DNA from: Streptococcus oralis
GTDB taxonomy: Bacteria; Bacillota; Bacilli; Lactobacillales; Streptococcaceae
NCBI RefSeq assembly: GCF_024399415.1
Contig: NZ_CP029257.1
Span: 1,573,501 to 1,637,500, forward strand
Direction of reading: 5' to 3'
DNA: 64,000 bases
Notes under the pieces: model-generated
Database searches by the model: none
What the model saw: the letters and a program-made list of their open reading frames with translations, nothing else
What the model was told of the DNA's origin: nothing
Translations under genes and position numbers: made by a program
Shown here: positions 1 to 7,296 of the stretch, piece by piece
Layout of the letters: each line of letters opens with the position of its first letter
How positions within the stretch are numbered: the first letter of the stretch is position 1

Positions 1-318
1 GTTACCATAAATATCCTGACCCTGGCTGCCGTCAACACACTCGGAATCTCGGTAGACTTTGGGACAGCATTTGTGCTCAGTGTCGTGGCTGCCATTTCTG
101 CCTGCGGTGCCTCTGGAATCGCTGGGGGATCCCTTCTCCTCATTCCTGTAGCTTGTAGCCTCTTTGGGATTTCCAACGACTTGGCTATGCAGGTTGTCGG
201 AGTCGGTTTTGTGATCGGAGTCGTGCAAGACTCCTGCGAAACAGCTCTGAACTCTTCAACAGATGTCCTCTTTACAGCGGTTGCCGAGTATGCTACAAAC
301 CGAAAACTTCGCCCCTAG
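1..318 (+). CDS. sstT: Serine/threonine:Na+ symporter SstT, C-terminal part
   Basis: The frame is open from base 1 and ends at a TAG at 316-318, so only the last 105 residues are present. The segment holds hydrophobic stretches with small-residue-rich motifs ([16 protein letters not shown], then [22 protein letters not shown]). These resemble the conserved C-terminal transport core of SstT, the dicarboxylate/amino acid:cation symporter family member that takes up serine and threonine with sodium at the cell membrane. The gene runs on the + strand, 49 bases ahead of the next gene with no terminator between them. The 5' part lies outside the window. The family call is firm and substrate specificity is by homology. 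Confidence 0.85.
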   Translation, partial: VTINILTLAAVNTLGISVDFGTAFVLSVVAAISACGASGIAGGSLLLIPVACSLFGISNDLAMQVVGVGFVIGVVQDSCETALNSSTDVLFTAVAEYATNRKLRP

Positions 319-367
319 TCTCTGACTCCTCGTTAAACACTTGATTCTATTAGTTTAGGAAATTTTC

Positions 368-1321
368 ATGTCTCTCACTCAACGTACGACAAAACTGATC
401 TTAGCGACCTGTCTCGCTTGTTTTCTCGCTTATTTTTTAGATTTATCATCAGCAGTTTCAGCTGGAATCATCGCTCTCTTAAGCCTCTCCGACACGCGCA
501 GAAGCACGCTGAAATTAGCACGCAACCGCCTCTTTTCCATGCTCCTAGCGCTCGCTATCGGTGTTCTAGCCTTTCAGCTGACGGGCTTTCACATCTGGAG
601 TCTGGGCCTCTACCTGGCTCTCTATGTCCCTCTTGCTTACAAAATGGGCTGGGAAATCGGCATCACCCCTAGCAGTGTCTTGGTCGGTCATCTCTTGGTA
701 CAGGAGTCTACTTCCCCAGATCTCTTGCTTAATGAAGTGCTCCTCTTTCTCATCGGGACAAGCTTTGCACTATTGGTCAACCTTTATATGCCCTCTCGCG
801 AGAAAGCCATCCAAAGCTACCACCTTCAGGTCGAAGAAAAGTTAAAAGACATCCTGCTTCGCTTTAAATACTATCTGTCAAGAGGAGATGGACGCAATCA
901 AGCCCAACTCGTTGACCAATTAGACAAGCTCCTCGATGAAGCTCTCAAACTGGTCTACCTGGATCACTCGGACCACCTCTTTCACCAGACGGACTACCAC
1001 ATCCACTACTTTGAGATGAGACAGCGACAAAGTCGTATCCTGCGAAATATGGCCCAGCAGATCAATACCTGTCATCTGGCCGCAAGTGAGAGTTTGATCT
1101 TGGCCCAGCTCTTTTCTAAGATTGCTGCCCAGCTAAGCCAGACCAATCCTGCTCATGACCTACTTGATGACATCGAACGCTATCTGCAAGTCTTCCGCAA
1201 TCGGAGTCTCCCGAAAACACGTGAGGAGTTTGAAACCCGTGCCACTCTCCTGCAACTACTACGTGAAGCCGAAACCTTTATCCAGGTTAAGGTCGATTTT
1301 TACCAGAAATATGGAAACTAG
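368..1321 (+). CDS. Aromatic acid exporter-like (DUF939) membrane protein
   Basis: A 317-residue protein. Roughly residues 8-145 contain four to six closely packed hydrophobic segments and the rest is hydrophilic and helical, ending in a cytoplasmic tail. This is the layout of the streptococcal/bacillar 'aromatic acid exporter family' (DUF939, FUSC-like N-terminal half plus a cytosolic C-terminal domain). The motif SAGIIALLSLSDTRRST at about residues 31-47 is typical of the family. The substrate is not known; the name comes from the family and not from evidence of export. It may be co-transcribed with sstT and is followed directly by a strong terminator. Confidence 0.75.
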   Translation: MSLTQRTTKLILATCLACFLAYFLDLSSAVSAGIIALLSLSDTRRSTLKLARNRLFSMLLALAIGVLAFQLTGFHIWSLGLYLALYVPLAYKMGWEIGITPSSVLVGHLLVQESTSPDLLLNEVLLFLIGTSFALLVNLYMPSREKAIQSYHLQVEEKLKDILLRFKYYLSRGDGRNQAQLVDQLDKLLDEALKLVYLDHSDHLFHQTDYHIHYFEMRQRQSRILRNMAQQINTCHLAASESLILAQLFSKIAAQLSQTNPAHDLLDDIERYLQVFRNRSLPKTREEFETRATLLQLLREAETFIQVKVDFYQKYGN

Positions 1322-1327
1322 AACGCA

Positions 1328-1360
1328 AAGAACCTCAGAGAATTCCTCTGAGGTTCTTTT
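1328..1360 (+). terminator. Intrinsic terminator
   Basis: A stem of about 13 bp (AAGAACCTCAGAG pairing with CTCTGAGGTTCTT), a five-base loop and a T-rich tail, starting 7 bases after the stop of the exporter-like gene. Confidence 0.9.
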
Positions 1361-1516
1361 GTTTTGGATTTGGGAGGACAGCTTGTTTGACCATTCTCCT
1401 TTGAATCATCAAGATAGGGATATTTTCTGGAAAACATGAATCCCTAACACGGCTAGCCATACTTAAAAAATCACATACTATTTCATCAGTAAGATTAACT
1501 TTCGTAACAATCCAAG

Positions 1517-1987
1517 CTAGAAGACTTTATACTTTTCTCCCGCATAACCGCAAGGGATATAGCCTGCTTGATATAAAGCATACAAATCATCATAAAATGT
1601 TGACTCAGCTTGGGGAACCTCTTTTTTAATGGTCAGGTACCTAGCTATGCCAATGATATCAAATAGAATCTGATCTTTCATGGATGCTACCAGTTTACCT
1701 TCCCCGATCAAGTTATCTAATCGTGCTTCAATTTCAGGAATTATTTCCTCTTTTGCGCTAATTCCCAGTGAGTTCCAGTGCTTATAAATGTCACTCTGGT
1801 TTTTAAAAAGATAGACACTAAAATCACCATCTTTCTCTAATACAAAATTCTCCCATTTTAAACTATTAATATTCTTCTCCGCTTCTTGCAGTTTCTTTAT
1901 CTGTTTGATGGGAACAGTCGTTTCTCTGCTTTTCTTTAAAAAGGGGAGTGAAATCAAACTTTTAATAACGTCATCATTTATTTTCAT
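1517..1987 (-). CDS. Hypothetical cytoplasmic protein in an immunity-like gene patch
   Basis: A 156-residue soluble protein with no signal peptide or membrane segment, which I do not recognise. It is charged and mixed in composition, with a central segment rich in Ile/Leu/Glu (about residues 85-115) that looks helical and an aromatic-rich C-terminus (about 130-156) containing YAGEKY. It is the last gene of the minus-strand run that includes SUKH- and YezG-type proteins, so an immunity role is possible by context only. The start lies 36 bases after the stop of the upstream membrane-protein gene, so the two may be co-transcribed. Confidence 0.6.
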   Translation of the reverse strand: MKINDDVIKSLISLPFLKKSRETTVPIKQIKKLQEAEKNINSLKWENFVLEKDGDFSVYLFKNQSDIYKHWNSLGISAKEEIIPEIEARLDNLIGEGKLVASMKDQILFDIIGIARYLTIKKEVPQAESTFYDDLYALYQAGYIPCGYAGEKYKVF

Positions 1988-2023
1988 AAATAACCTCTAT
2001 TTTATATAGGAAAACCGATTTCC

Positions 2024-2905
2024 TCACATTGTCTCTTCCTGCAACTGTCCACTTTCAACTAGCTTTTTATAGTATCGTTTGCTATACCATTCTCGGTCTG
2101 ATATCTTTAAATAAACCTTATACTCTTCTGGGTATTTGTGGATATAGTAGGCTTGAAAGATATGGACATTGAACATAAAGGCGATAAAATGAGCTCCAAT
2201 AACAAACCAAATCGGCAAAAACAAGCCTAAAATATAGAAATACCACTGAAGAGGGACTTGATACAGCAGATGATAGACCAGCGAAACTGGAAAGAGAACT
2301 GCCGTGGTTCCAGCGAGAATTCTGACTAGCTGCTTGAGGATTGACTTTTCCTCTTGATCATTTAGTCTGCGCTTGAGATTCTGGATACTATTGAGAATAA
2401 TCCAGAAAAAGAGAGCCATACCTATCCCAAGCTCAAGCCAGAAGCCCAGCCATGTATAAGCATCATAGGCCACTGCACTGGCAAAGTACAGTCCTGATAT
2501 GAAAGCGCAAATGGACATGGCAAAGTAGAAGGGAAAGTAGGTCCAAAGCTGGCTAGTCAAACGTTTTTTGGGCCAAAAAACAAGCACCATTCCTAGATAG
2601 GATATCACATATACCGTCAGATTAAAGGGCTTTAGAAAGCTACTCATGTTATGAATCAGCAGTCCTGCTTCCAGAGAAATGATATGAACATCGCTATCTA
2701 CACTGATAAACTCTGGTATCCCGATTAATACGCCATAGATCAGAATCCCTGAAAAGCAAAATCCAAGAATAATCACTGTAAAGAGGCGGTTGATGATGCC
2801 CATATGAATGGGGTTGGGCATCCCTGCGGTCAGAGCAAAATCCCCCTGGGTCACAATTCGCTTACTTCTTTCAAAGTCTGCACCGAAAATACGGATGTCT
2901 TTCAT
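2024..2905 (-). CDS. Multi-pass membrane protein, unknown function
   Basis: A 293-residue protein with about six hydrophobic segments (near residues 40-62, 93-110, 120-142, 150-170, 195-215 and 220-250) and a charged C-terminal tail rich in Tyr/Lys (about 262-293). The N-terminal 35 residues are soluble. I see no transporter signature, protease motif or catalytic residues. It lies between the 156-residue protein and a pair of paralogous membrane proteins on the same strand. It could be a membrane-bound immunity protein by context, but nothing in the sequence proves that. Confidence 0.6.
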   Translation of the reverse strand: MKDIRIFGADFERSKRIVTQGDFALTAGMPNPIHMGIINRLFTVIILGFCFSGILIYGVLIGIPEFISVDSDVHIISLEAGLLIHNMSSFLKPFNLTVYVISYLGMVLVFWPKKRLTSQLWTYFPFYFAMSICAFISGLYFASAVAYDAYTWLGFWLELGIGMALFFWIILNSIQNLKRRLNDQEEKSILKQLVRILAGTTAVLFPVSLVYHLLYQVPLQWYFYILGLFLPIWFVIGAHFIAFMFNVHIFQAYYIHKYPEEYKVYLKISDREWYSKRYYKKLVESGQLQEETM

Positions 2906-3058
2906 TTTTCATCTCCAAATTTCATCTGGCAAAACGCCGTATATCCTTGATAATCTTCCATTTGAGGAGGCCATCACATAGCAACTATCGTAGCAGCTAC
3001 ACCTCGCTTCGTTAAAGATACAGCACTCACTTTCTGGGATTTGACTGTTCCCTAACAC

Positions 3059-3730
3059 CTAGTTACACGTTTCGCTCTCCGGTTCTTTCTTGAACAAGAT
3101 TTTCCCTTGGCTGTAGAGCTTCATAATCTTTACAAAACGAACGGGATTGTTTTGGTTGTACAACAAAAAGAGCACGAAAAACATTATACCTGCTCCCCAA
3201 AAATCATAGCCGCGTTCGATCAGTTGCCCAAATTTTTGAGTACAGTCGTAAAAAACATACAAAAGATAGATAACAAAGGCAAGTATGATGTAACGAGTGA
3301 TTCGATAGATCGTAGCAGATGCCTCAGCTGGATCAAAGTGTTCGTCCCTTACCATCAAATTATGTGACACTGCATAGTAAAAGACCTTCTCCGTTGTTGG
3401 CTGAGCCTTGCGCACATTTTTATAAAGTCCTCGCTCAAGAATTGCGGTAAACAATAGAAACTCAGCCAGCCACAATAGTAACACATAGCTCAAACTGGTC
3501 CAATTATAGACACCAATATCCAAGGCTGAAAGGAGGCCATAGAGACCAGGTCCACCTGCCATCAGAAAAATAACCATTTCAGGAATGTAAGCATTGGTCT
3601 TATAAGCACCTTCCGTATTGAGTAAAACACTCTTTGGAGCAGCCAAGGCCTCCCCAGTCTTTTGGTCATAGTAAACCGCCTGACCATCGCATTCTCCGAT
3701 AAAAACCCGACGACGTCTCAGAAAAAACAT
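3059..3730 (-). CDS. Membrane protein of a tandem paralogous pair (downstream copy)
   Basis: A 223-residue protein. The N-terminus is basic (RRRRVFIG) and leads into a short soluble region with AVYYDQKTGEAL and AAPKSVLL at about residues 18-37. About four membrane segments follow (near 53-70, 80-97, 145-162 and 178-192). It is clearly related to the next gene upstream: both share a basic RRR start, the A(V/I)YYD(Q/R)KT motif, the APKS(V/K)LL motif, the placement of the membrane helices, and a LLYNQNN / VLYNQNN segment near the end. I do not recognise the family. It probably forms an operon with its paralogue, whose stop lies 39 bases upstream. Confidence 0.6.
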   Translation of the reverse strand: MFFLRRRRVFIGECDGQAVYYDQKTGEALAAPKSVLLNTEGAYKTNAYIPEMVIFLMAGGPGLYGLLSALDIGVYNWTSLSYVLLLWLAEFLLFTAILERGLYKNVRKAQPTTEKVFYYAVSHNLMVRDEHFDPAEASATIYRITRYIILAFVIYLLYVFYDCTQKFGQLIERGYDFWGAGIMFFVLFLLYNQNNPVRFVKIMKLYSQGKILFKKEPESETCN

Positions 3731-3769
3731 ACTCTACCTCTTTCTATCTCATTCTTTCAAAAAAAGATC

Positions 3770-4516
3770 TTAGTCCTTCTGCACTTCCTTGATAACAAAT
3801 TCTTCATCCGTCCCCATACTCACTTCCAGATAGACATCTGGATTGTCATCCGCTCGGCAGATGAGGCTCAGTTTTCTAGCATAAAAGCGGTCCAGGATAT
3901 CAAATATTCTGGGTAAATTGTTTTGGTTATAAAGAACAAATGTCAAGCCTAATAAAAGTCCTGTTAGGATAATCTTGATAATCTCTCCTCCGATGGGAGT
4001 GCCCAACCTCTCTTGGTAATTCCAAATAAAATTATAGGCATAGAAAAATCCAACCAAGGGAACCAGAGAGAGCAATGCTCTTATCCAGCGAGTAGCATTG
4101 CGACTATCTTTTTCACTCATCTCCGCCTCAGCTTCCTTTGTTTCCTCTGACTTTTCCATAAGCGCCAGACAGATAGTCTTAGTAGTCACCTGAGCTCTGT
4201 TGACATTTCGATACAAGGCGCGTTCAACAAGGATAGTGATGAAAGCAAACTGCCCTAGCCAAATGAGAAGAACACTCCAGAAGGTAGACATGGTATAGGT
4301 TCCTTGTATAAACAAGCGGGAGAAGGAAATCAACCCACTACCACTTGATAACAAGAGGACAACTAATAGGGGGATATGGCGATTCATCTTGCTAGACTTT
4401 TCTGTATCCAAGAGCTTGCTCTTTGGTGCCTCCAAAAGTTCGTGGGTTTTGCGATCATAATAAATCGCCTTGTCATAGTATTGGTTAAAAAATATCCGAC
4501 GTCTTCCTAAAAACAT
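3770..4516 (-). CDS. Membrane protein of a tandem paralogous pair (upstream copy)
   Basis: A 248-residue homologue of the next downstream gene. It starts MFLGRRRIFF, followed by the shared AIYYDRKT and APKSKLL motifs (residues 17-37). It has about four membrane segments (near 49-65, 76-95, 140-160 and 178-198) and the VLYNQNN block near 200. It is longer than its paralogue because of an acidic insert (about residues 115-135, rich in Glu/Lys) between helices two and three and a longer C-terminal tail. Function is unknown. A TGGTATACT extended -10-like element lies about 105 bases upstream of its start. Confidence 0.6.
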   Translation of the reverse strand: MFLGRRRIFFNQYYDKAIYYDRKTHELLEAPKSKLLDTEKSSKMNRHIPLLVVLLLSSGSGLISFSRLFIQGTYTMSTFWSVLLIWLGQFAFITILVERALYRNVNRAQVTTKTICLALMEKSEETKEAEAEMSEKDSRNATRWIRALLSLVPLVGFFYAYNFIWNYQERLGTPIGGEIIKIILTGLLLGLTFVLYNQNNLPRIFDILDRFYARKLSLICRADDNPDVYLEVSMGTDEEFVIKEVQKD

Positions 4517-4621
4517 CTCTTTCTCTTTCTAGTTTCTTTCAGGAAAAGGTGCACATTTCTGACCTTTCCCTTTTGACTTGTATAAAAACAGTCTCTCATC
4601 CCATAGATAAACTGTTCTACT

Positions 4622-4692
4622 AGTATACCATAAACCCTATGGACTAGCGTTTGGAAAACAATAAAAGACCACCTCGAGGGTGGCCGTTTATC
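4622..4692 (-). repeat. Intergenic terminator/promoter-like module, copy 1
   Basis: A spacer that recurs at 5474-5549 and, shortened, at 6469-6510. Read on the minus strand it first gives a hairpin with a T tract (4661-4690), then a conserved stretch ending in TATGGTATACT, which contains a good extended -10 (TGGTATACT). Each copy therefore sits where one minus-strand gene ends and the next could begin. In this copy the short reading frame found after the -10-like box in the other copies is stopped at once (TAC TAG). Confidence 0.75.
4661..4690 (-). terminator. Intrinsic terminator after the SUKH-type gene
   Basis: Minus-strand stem GGCCACC / GGTGGTC with loop CTCGA and tail TTTTATT, 88 bases beyond the stop of the SUKH-type gene. 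Confidence 0.8.
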
Positions 4693-4777
4693 AGTTCAAA
4701 CTATTTCCATTATGTTCCTTCTGGATGGATTCCATATCTACCGTTGGAAAATTATTTATCATATTTTACCTATCTTT

Positions 4778-5230
4778 TTAAGAGGCATATTCAAGAGCAT
4801 CTGAAAGAAAACTTTCAAGTAAATCATCTAAAGAATTAAATTTTGCAACTACATCCGCAGATGGCATATCCAATTCTAAATATTCATCATTACTAGGATT
4901 ATATACAAACCAACTAATATTGTTCTCTCCAATAAAAACAAACTGTTTATTTTCTTCGACTTCATGCCAAATTTTATTATACTCAAAGAAATCATAAATA
5001 TCTGAAGAACAACTATCATCTGCTTTTAAACCATAAAGAACGCACCCATTAAAATCAAGACCATTTACTTTTGTTATAAATCGTGAATATTCTTGCACCA
5101 TGAATGTCTCAACTTCGTTTGTTTCATTTTGACTAAGAAATTTAATTTTCTCTAAATCAATTGGAGAATTTAGCTTTTCCCCATAACCAGATTCAATCCT
5201 ATCTACTCTTCTTAAAAGTTCAAGCCACAT
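4778..5230 (-). CDS. SMI1/KNR4 (SUKH) family protein, YrhA-like
   Basis: A 150-residue soluble protein. The N-terminal part (WLELLRRVDRIESGYGEKLNSP) and the central motif YSRFITKVNGLDFNGCVLYG (about residues 48-67) match the YrhA-type branch of the SUKH superfamily, where an E/R-x-F-L-x-x-N-G-L-x-F-N-G pattern marks the fold. The C-terminus has an acidic F-x-S-L-D-D-L-L helix, also typical of the family. SUKH proteins commonly serve as immunity proteins of contact-dependent toxins. No toxin gene is present here, so this looks like an orphan immunity gene. Family assignment is good; the partner toxin is unknown. Confidence 0.75.
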   Translation of the reverse strand: MWLELLRRVDRIESGYGEKLNSPIDLEKIKFLSQNETNEVETFMVQEYSRFITKVNGLDFNGCVLYGLKADDSCSSDIYDFFEYNKIWHEVEENKQFVFIGENNISWFVYNPSNDEYLELDMPSADVVAKFNSLDDLLESFLSDALEYAS

Positions 5231-5381
5231 TTATTTACCTCACTAATTATATCTGTCCTTTCCAACAATTACCACAAAACTTCCTTACTATCCTTTATTT
5301 TCATTGTTCTACAAAATACTCTTTTGATAACTGGTAATAACTTTATTGTAAGATTTATTATCTTTAAAAATATGATTTCCA

Positions 5382-5483
5382 TCACTTTCTCATATTCTCA
5401 TAAATCTGTTTTTCCAACGCATCCTCCAATTTAGGTTCAAATGGGTCTTCTGTCTTAGCAACTCTACAATCCCAGTATACCAT
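5382..5483 (-). other. Short ORF or coding remnant beginning MVYWDCRVAK
   Basis: A 33-codon frame starting inside the repeated spacer and ending in TGA at 5382. It begins MVYWDCRVAK and continues with a charged tail (DPFEPKLEDALEKQIYENM). The first ten residues match those of a 29-codon frame in the same position of the third spacer copy (MVYWECRVSK), differing only by D/E and A/S, while the tails differ. This could be a remnant of a duplicated gene, a real small protein, or chance coding within a conserved promoter. I see no convincing ribosome site in this copy. Confidence 0.3.
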
Positions 5484-5549
5484 AAACCCCATGTACTAGC
5501 GTTTGAAAAACAATAAAAGACCACCATGAAGGTAGTCCTTTGTTATCAA
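5474..5549 (-). repeat. Intergenic terminator/promoter-like module, copy 2
   Basis: Nearly the same sequence as 4622-4692 (shared CAGTATACCATAAACCC, ACTAGCGTTTG and CAATAAAAGACCACC blocks). The hairpin arms have changed on one side but still pair (GACTACC / GGTGGTC), which suggests the structure is kept by selection. Confidence 0.75.
5513..5541 (-). terminator. Intrinsic terminator after the helical-repeat-like gene
   Basis: Minus-strand stem GACTACC / GGTGGTC, loop TTCAT, tail TTTTATT, about 21 bases after the stop at 5562. Confidence 0.8.
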
Positions 5550-5561
5550 TCGTCCATTTCA

Positions 5562-6371
5562 TTATTTTACAAGTTCTTCAACTGGATGGCCGTAAAAATA
5601 TTTCATACCTTCCGTCCAGTCTTTGTCTGATAAGTCATCAATATAACGAACCATCAAATCAATTTCATTTTTTGAAATAAGAGTATTGGTATCCACTGGG
5701 ACCTGCTTGCCTGTGTAAATAGACAGAAGGGATGCCTGAGGATAAAGATGGTATTTCTGTTCCTTTTGAGCAGCGATGTATAGAGCAGTCATAATTTCTT
5801 GTGTAAATAAACCAGGAAAAACCTGAAGAGTTTTGTAATAATAGTAATCTAAGTTCTTGTTCTTTATTACATCAAAATATAAACTTCCAACTTCTTCTAA
5901 TCTTGCATTTTCCTCTATAATTGAACGATAGTTGAGAAAGCTATCCAAAGCATCTTGAATAGCGTACTCCACTTCGGTTTCTGTATCTTCCCACTCCTCC
6001 CACAGAGTAAGAAGGTAAGGAACGACTTCATAGGACATTGTTTCCACAGCGCCAGCGACAAAAGTAAATACCGCAAATTCTGAAGCCGAACTTAAAAAAT
6101 GAAAATTTTCAACCTTTTTTAAATCATTATGTGTACAAACTGAACAAAACAATCGAATACAAAGATTGAGTACGGCTTCATCTTTTGTCTGGTTCATCAA
6201 GTCAATCAGCAAGTTTTTTACTGTAAAATCTCCCTTTTTTAAGATTTCAGCAATCAGCAATACACATTCTCTCTCATCATTTACTGAAAGTAAGCCCCTT
6301 TTTAAATCTTCCAGCGCTACTGAACTAACGTGACCGAACGACATTCCTGTCATTAACAGTTTGTTTCCCAT
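5562..6371 (-). CDS. Helical protein, possible immunity protein
   Basis: A 269-residue soluble protein made almost wholly of predicted helices of 12-20 residues, such as DLKRGLLSV, CVLLIAEILKKG, TVKNLLIDLM and AVLNLCIRLFCSV. This resembles HEAT/ARM-type repeats or the helical Imm-type immunity proteins. It has a C-terminal acidic stretch (DDLSDKDWTEGMKYFYGHP) and no membrane segment. The ATG at 6371 is chosen because AAGGAG lies seven bases before it; an ATG two codons earlier nearly touches that site. It has its own terminator and a promoter-like box upstream (6469-6480). I suspect an immunity protein from context; I cannot name the family with certainty. Confidence 0.6.
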   Translation of the reverse strand: MGNKLLMTGMSFGHVSSVALEDLKRGLLSVNDERECVLLIAEILKKGDFTVKNLLIDLMNQTKDEAVLNLCIRLFCSVCTHNDLKKVENFHFLSSASEFAVFTFVAGAVETMSYEVVPYLLTLWEEWEDTETEVEYAIQDALDSFLNYRSIIEENARLEEVGSLYFDVIKNKNLDYYYYKTLQVFPGLFTQEIMTALYIAAQKEQKYHLYPQASLLSIYTGKQVPVDTNTLISKNEIDLMVRYIDDLSDKDWTEGMKYFYGHPVEELVK

Positions 6372-6389
6372 ACCCATTCTCCTTTTATC

Positions 6390-6479
6390 TCAATACTTTT
6401 TTTGGAAATTTCTTGCTTGCTTTTTGACCGATGCTAAGTTATCACCAAATTTACTGACTCTACACTCCCAGTATACCAT
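6390..6479 (-). other. Short ORF or coding remnant beginning MVYWECRVSK
   Basis: A 29-codon frame ending in TGA at 6390, with a basic tail (KKQARNFQKKY). It starts in the third copy of the repeated spacer and shares its first ten residues with the frame at 5382-5483. A GGTGG within the terminator's 3' arm lies six bases before its ATG and might act as a weak ribosome site. It ends just ahead of the helical-protein gene. Confidence 0.3.
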
Positions 6480-6510
6480 AAAAGACCACCTCGAGGGTGG
6501 CCGTTTATCC
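6469..6510 (-). repeat. Intergenic terminator/promoter-like module, copy 3 (shortened)
   Basis: Contains the same CAGTATACCATA box and the same hairpin as copy 1 (identical CCACCTCGAGGGTGGCCGTTT core), but the roughly 30 bases between them are missing. The similarity continues on the other side of the box (CTCTACA-TCCCAGTATACC), shared with copy 2. Confidence 0.7.
6478..6508 (-). terminator. Intrinsic terminator after the YezG-like gene
   Basis: Minus-strand stem GGCCACC / GGTGGTC, loop CTCGA, tail TTTTAT, starting about 10 bases beyond the stop at 6517. Confidence 0.8.
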
Positions 6511-6516
6511 ATGAAA

Positions 6517-7002
6517 CTAGTTCTCATTATATTTTTGTTGAAAGGCTTCCATAGCTTTGAACTGTTCAAACTCTTTTTCATCTCGAGGCTCAAAACCAAG
6601 GTATTTATACTTGAAATATTTTAAAAGAGCACTTGGTCCAAAGCCACTTTCATTCCATGGTGCATAGTCAAACTCAGCAGATAATTTCGTGCCAAGAACC
6701 TTTACCGTACAAGAAGTCCACAAAGGTTGTTCTTCTTTCTTAAAAATTTCTCTCAACTCCCAAGCCAGTCTAAAGATACGTCTTTCGTTTTCTTTAAATT
6801 CTGAAATAGGAATACTATATTGCTTTGGTATATAGAGATTGTAGATATACTCATTTTTCCCTTCTTCATTAAAGAAATAATAAACTCCTCCTCCATCAGA
6901 AGCAAGATTTATACCAATATAAAGATTATCCCAGGCTACTGGTATTGCTTCATTGACGCTCTGTGCGATTTCACGAATTTTTTCTTTAATTTGTTTTTCC
7001 AT
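6517..7002 (-). CDS. YezG-family (DUF600) immunity protein
   Basis: A 161-residue soluble protein. The pattern over residues 1-50 (KIREIAQSVNEAIPVAWDNLYI, then a G-rich turn and GVYYFFNEEGKNEYIY), the middle WELREIFKKE...LWTSCTVKVLG, and the end EFDYAPWNESGFGPSALLKYFKYKYLG match the YezG/DUF600 family. YezG-type proteins neutralise LXG-type nuclease toxins such as B. subtilis YeeF. No LXG toxin is nearby, so this is probably an orphan immunity gene. A good ribosome site (GGAGG) precedes the ATG. It lies 67 bases downstream of asp5 with no clear terminator between, so some read-through from the adhesin-export operon is possible. Confidence 0.75.
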   Translation of the reverse strand: MEKQIKEKIREIAQSVNEAIPVAWDNLYIGINLASDGGGVYYFFNEEGKNEYIYNLYIPKQYSIPISEFKENERRIFRLAWELREIFKKEEQPLWTSCTVKVLGTKLSAEFDYAPWNESGFGPSALLKYFKYKYLGFEPRDEKEFEQFKAMEAFQQKYNEN

Positions 7003-7069
7003 ATGTTCCTCCGATTTAGATGTATTTTCCCCGTCTCTAGTATCCTTTATCTGTGAATGGTACCGCTTC

Positions 7070-7294
7070 TTACTGATAGGTTACCATCATAAAAACGAGA
7101 AGCAAGACAAACAAGGCTAGGCTAATCAAGAGGGTTACCATTTTTACCAAGCGCTTGTTCTGCCAGTAGCCTGGTTTTCCGATATTGCTGGTCGCATCCA
7201 TGGAAAAGAGTTGGCTTTGGCGAGGTTGAATGAGAACCAGGACAATCAAGGCGACGGCTAGGATTATTCCTATAATCATCAAAACTTCCATCAT
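7070..7294 (-). CDS. asp5: Accessory Sec protein Asp5 (SecG-like)
   Basis: A 74-residue protein with two membrane helices (about residues 3-22 and 50-70) joined by a loop containing QPRQSQLFSMDATSNIGKPGYW. This is the SecG layout, and its place at the end of an accessory Sec operon identifies it as Asp5, thought to act with Asp4 as the SecG- and SecE-like subunits of the SecY2 translocon. The ATG at 7294 follows GAGG by five bases. An earlier GTG at 7300 would overlap the asp4 stop and give two more residues. It is the last gene of the operon; I see no strong terminator after it. Confidence 0.85.
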   Translation of the reverse strand: MMEVLMIIGIILAVALIVLVLIQPRQSQLFSMDATSNIGKPGYWQNKRLVKMVTLLISLALFVLLLVFMMVTYQ

Positions 7295-7296
7295 TT

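Larger units (their letters stand above)
5231..5561. other. AT-rich spacer with a short coding remnant
   Basis: A 331-base gap between the SUKH-type gene and the gene at 5562. It holds, on the minus strand, a terminator for the upstream gene (5513-5541), an extended -10-like box (TGGTATACT) and a 33-codon reading frame (5382-5483). The remainder (5231-5381) is AT-rich, without a recognisable gene. Confidence 0.6.

Noticed and set aside
3107-3367. 86-codon + strand frame opposite the membrane protein gene
   Set aside because: It is a shadow of the minus-strand coding sequence, with no ribosome site or family resemblance.
6480-6599. Longer frame (from 6599) that runs into the MVYWECRVSK segment
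   Set aside because: It reads antisense-like through the terminator and the YezG gene's 3' end in another frame; only the part after 6479 shows any conservation.
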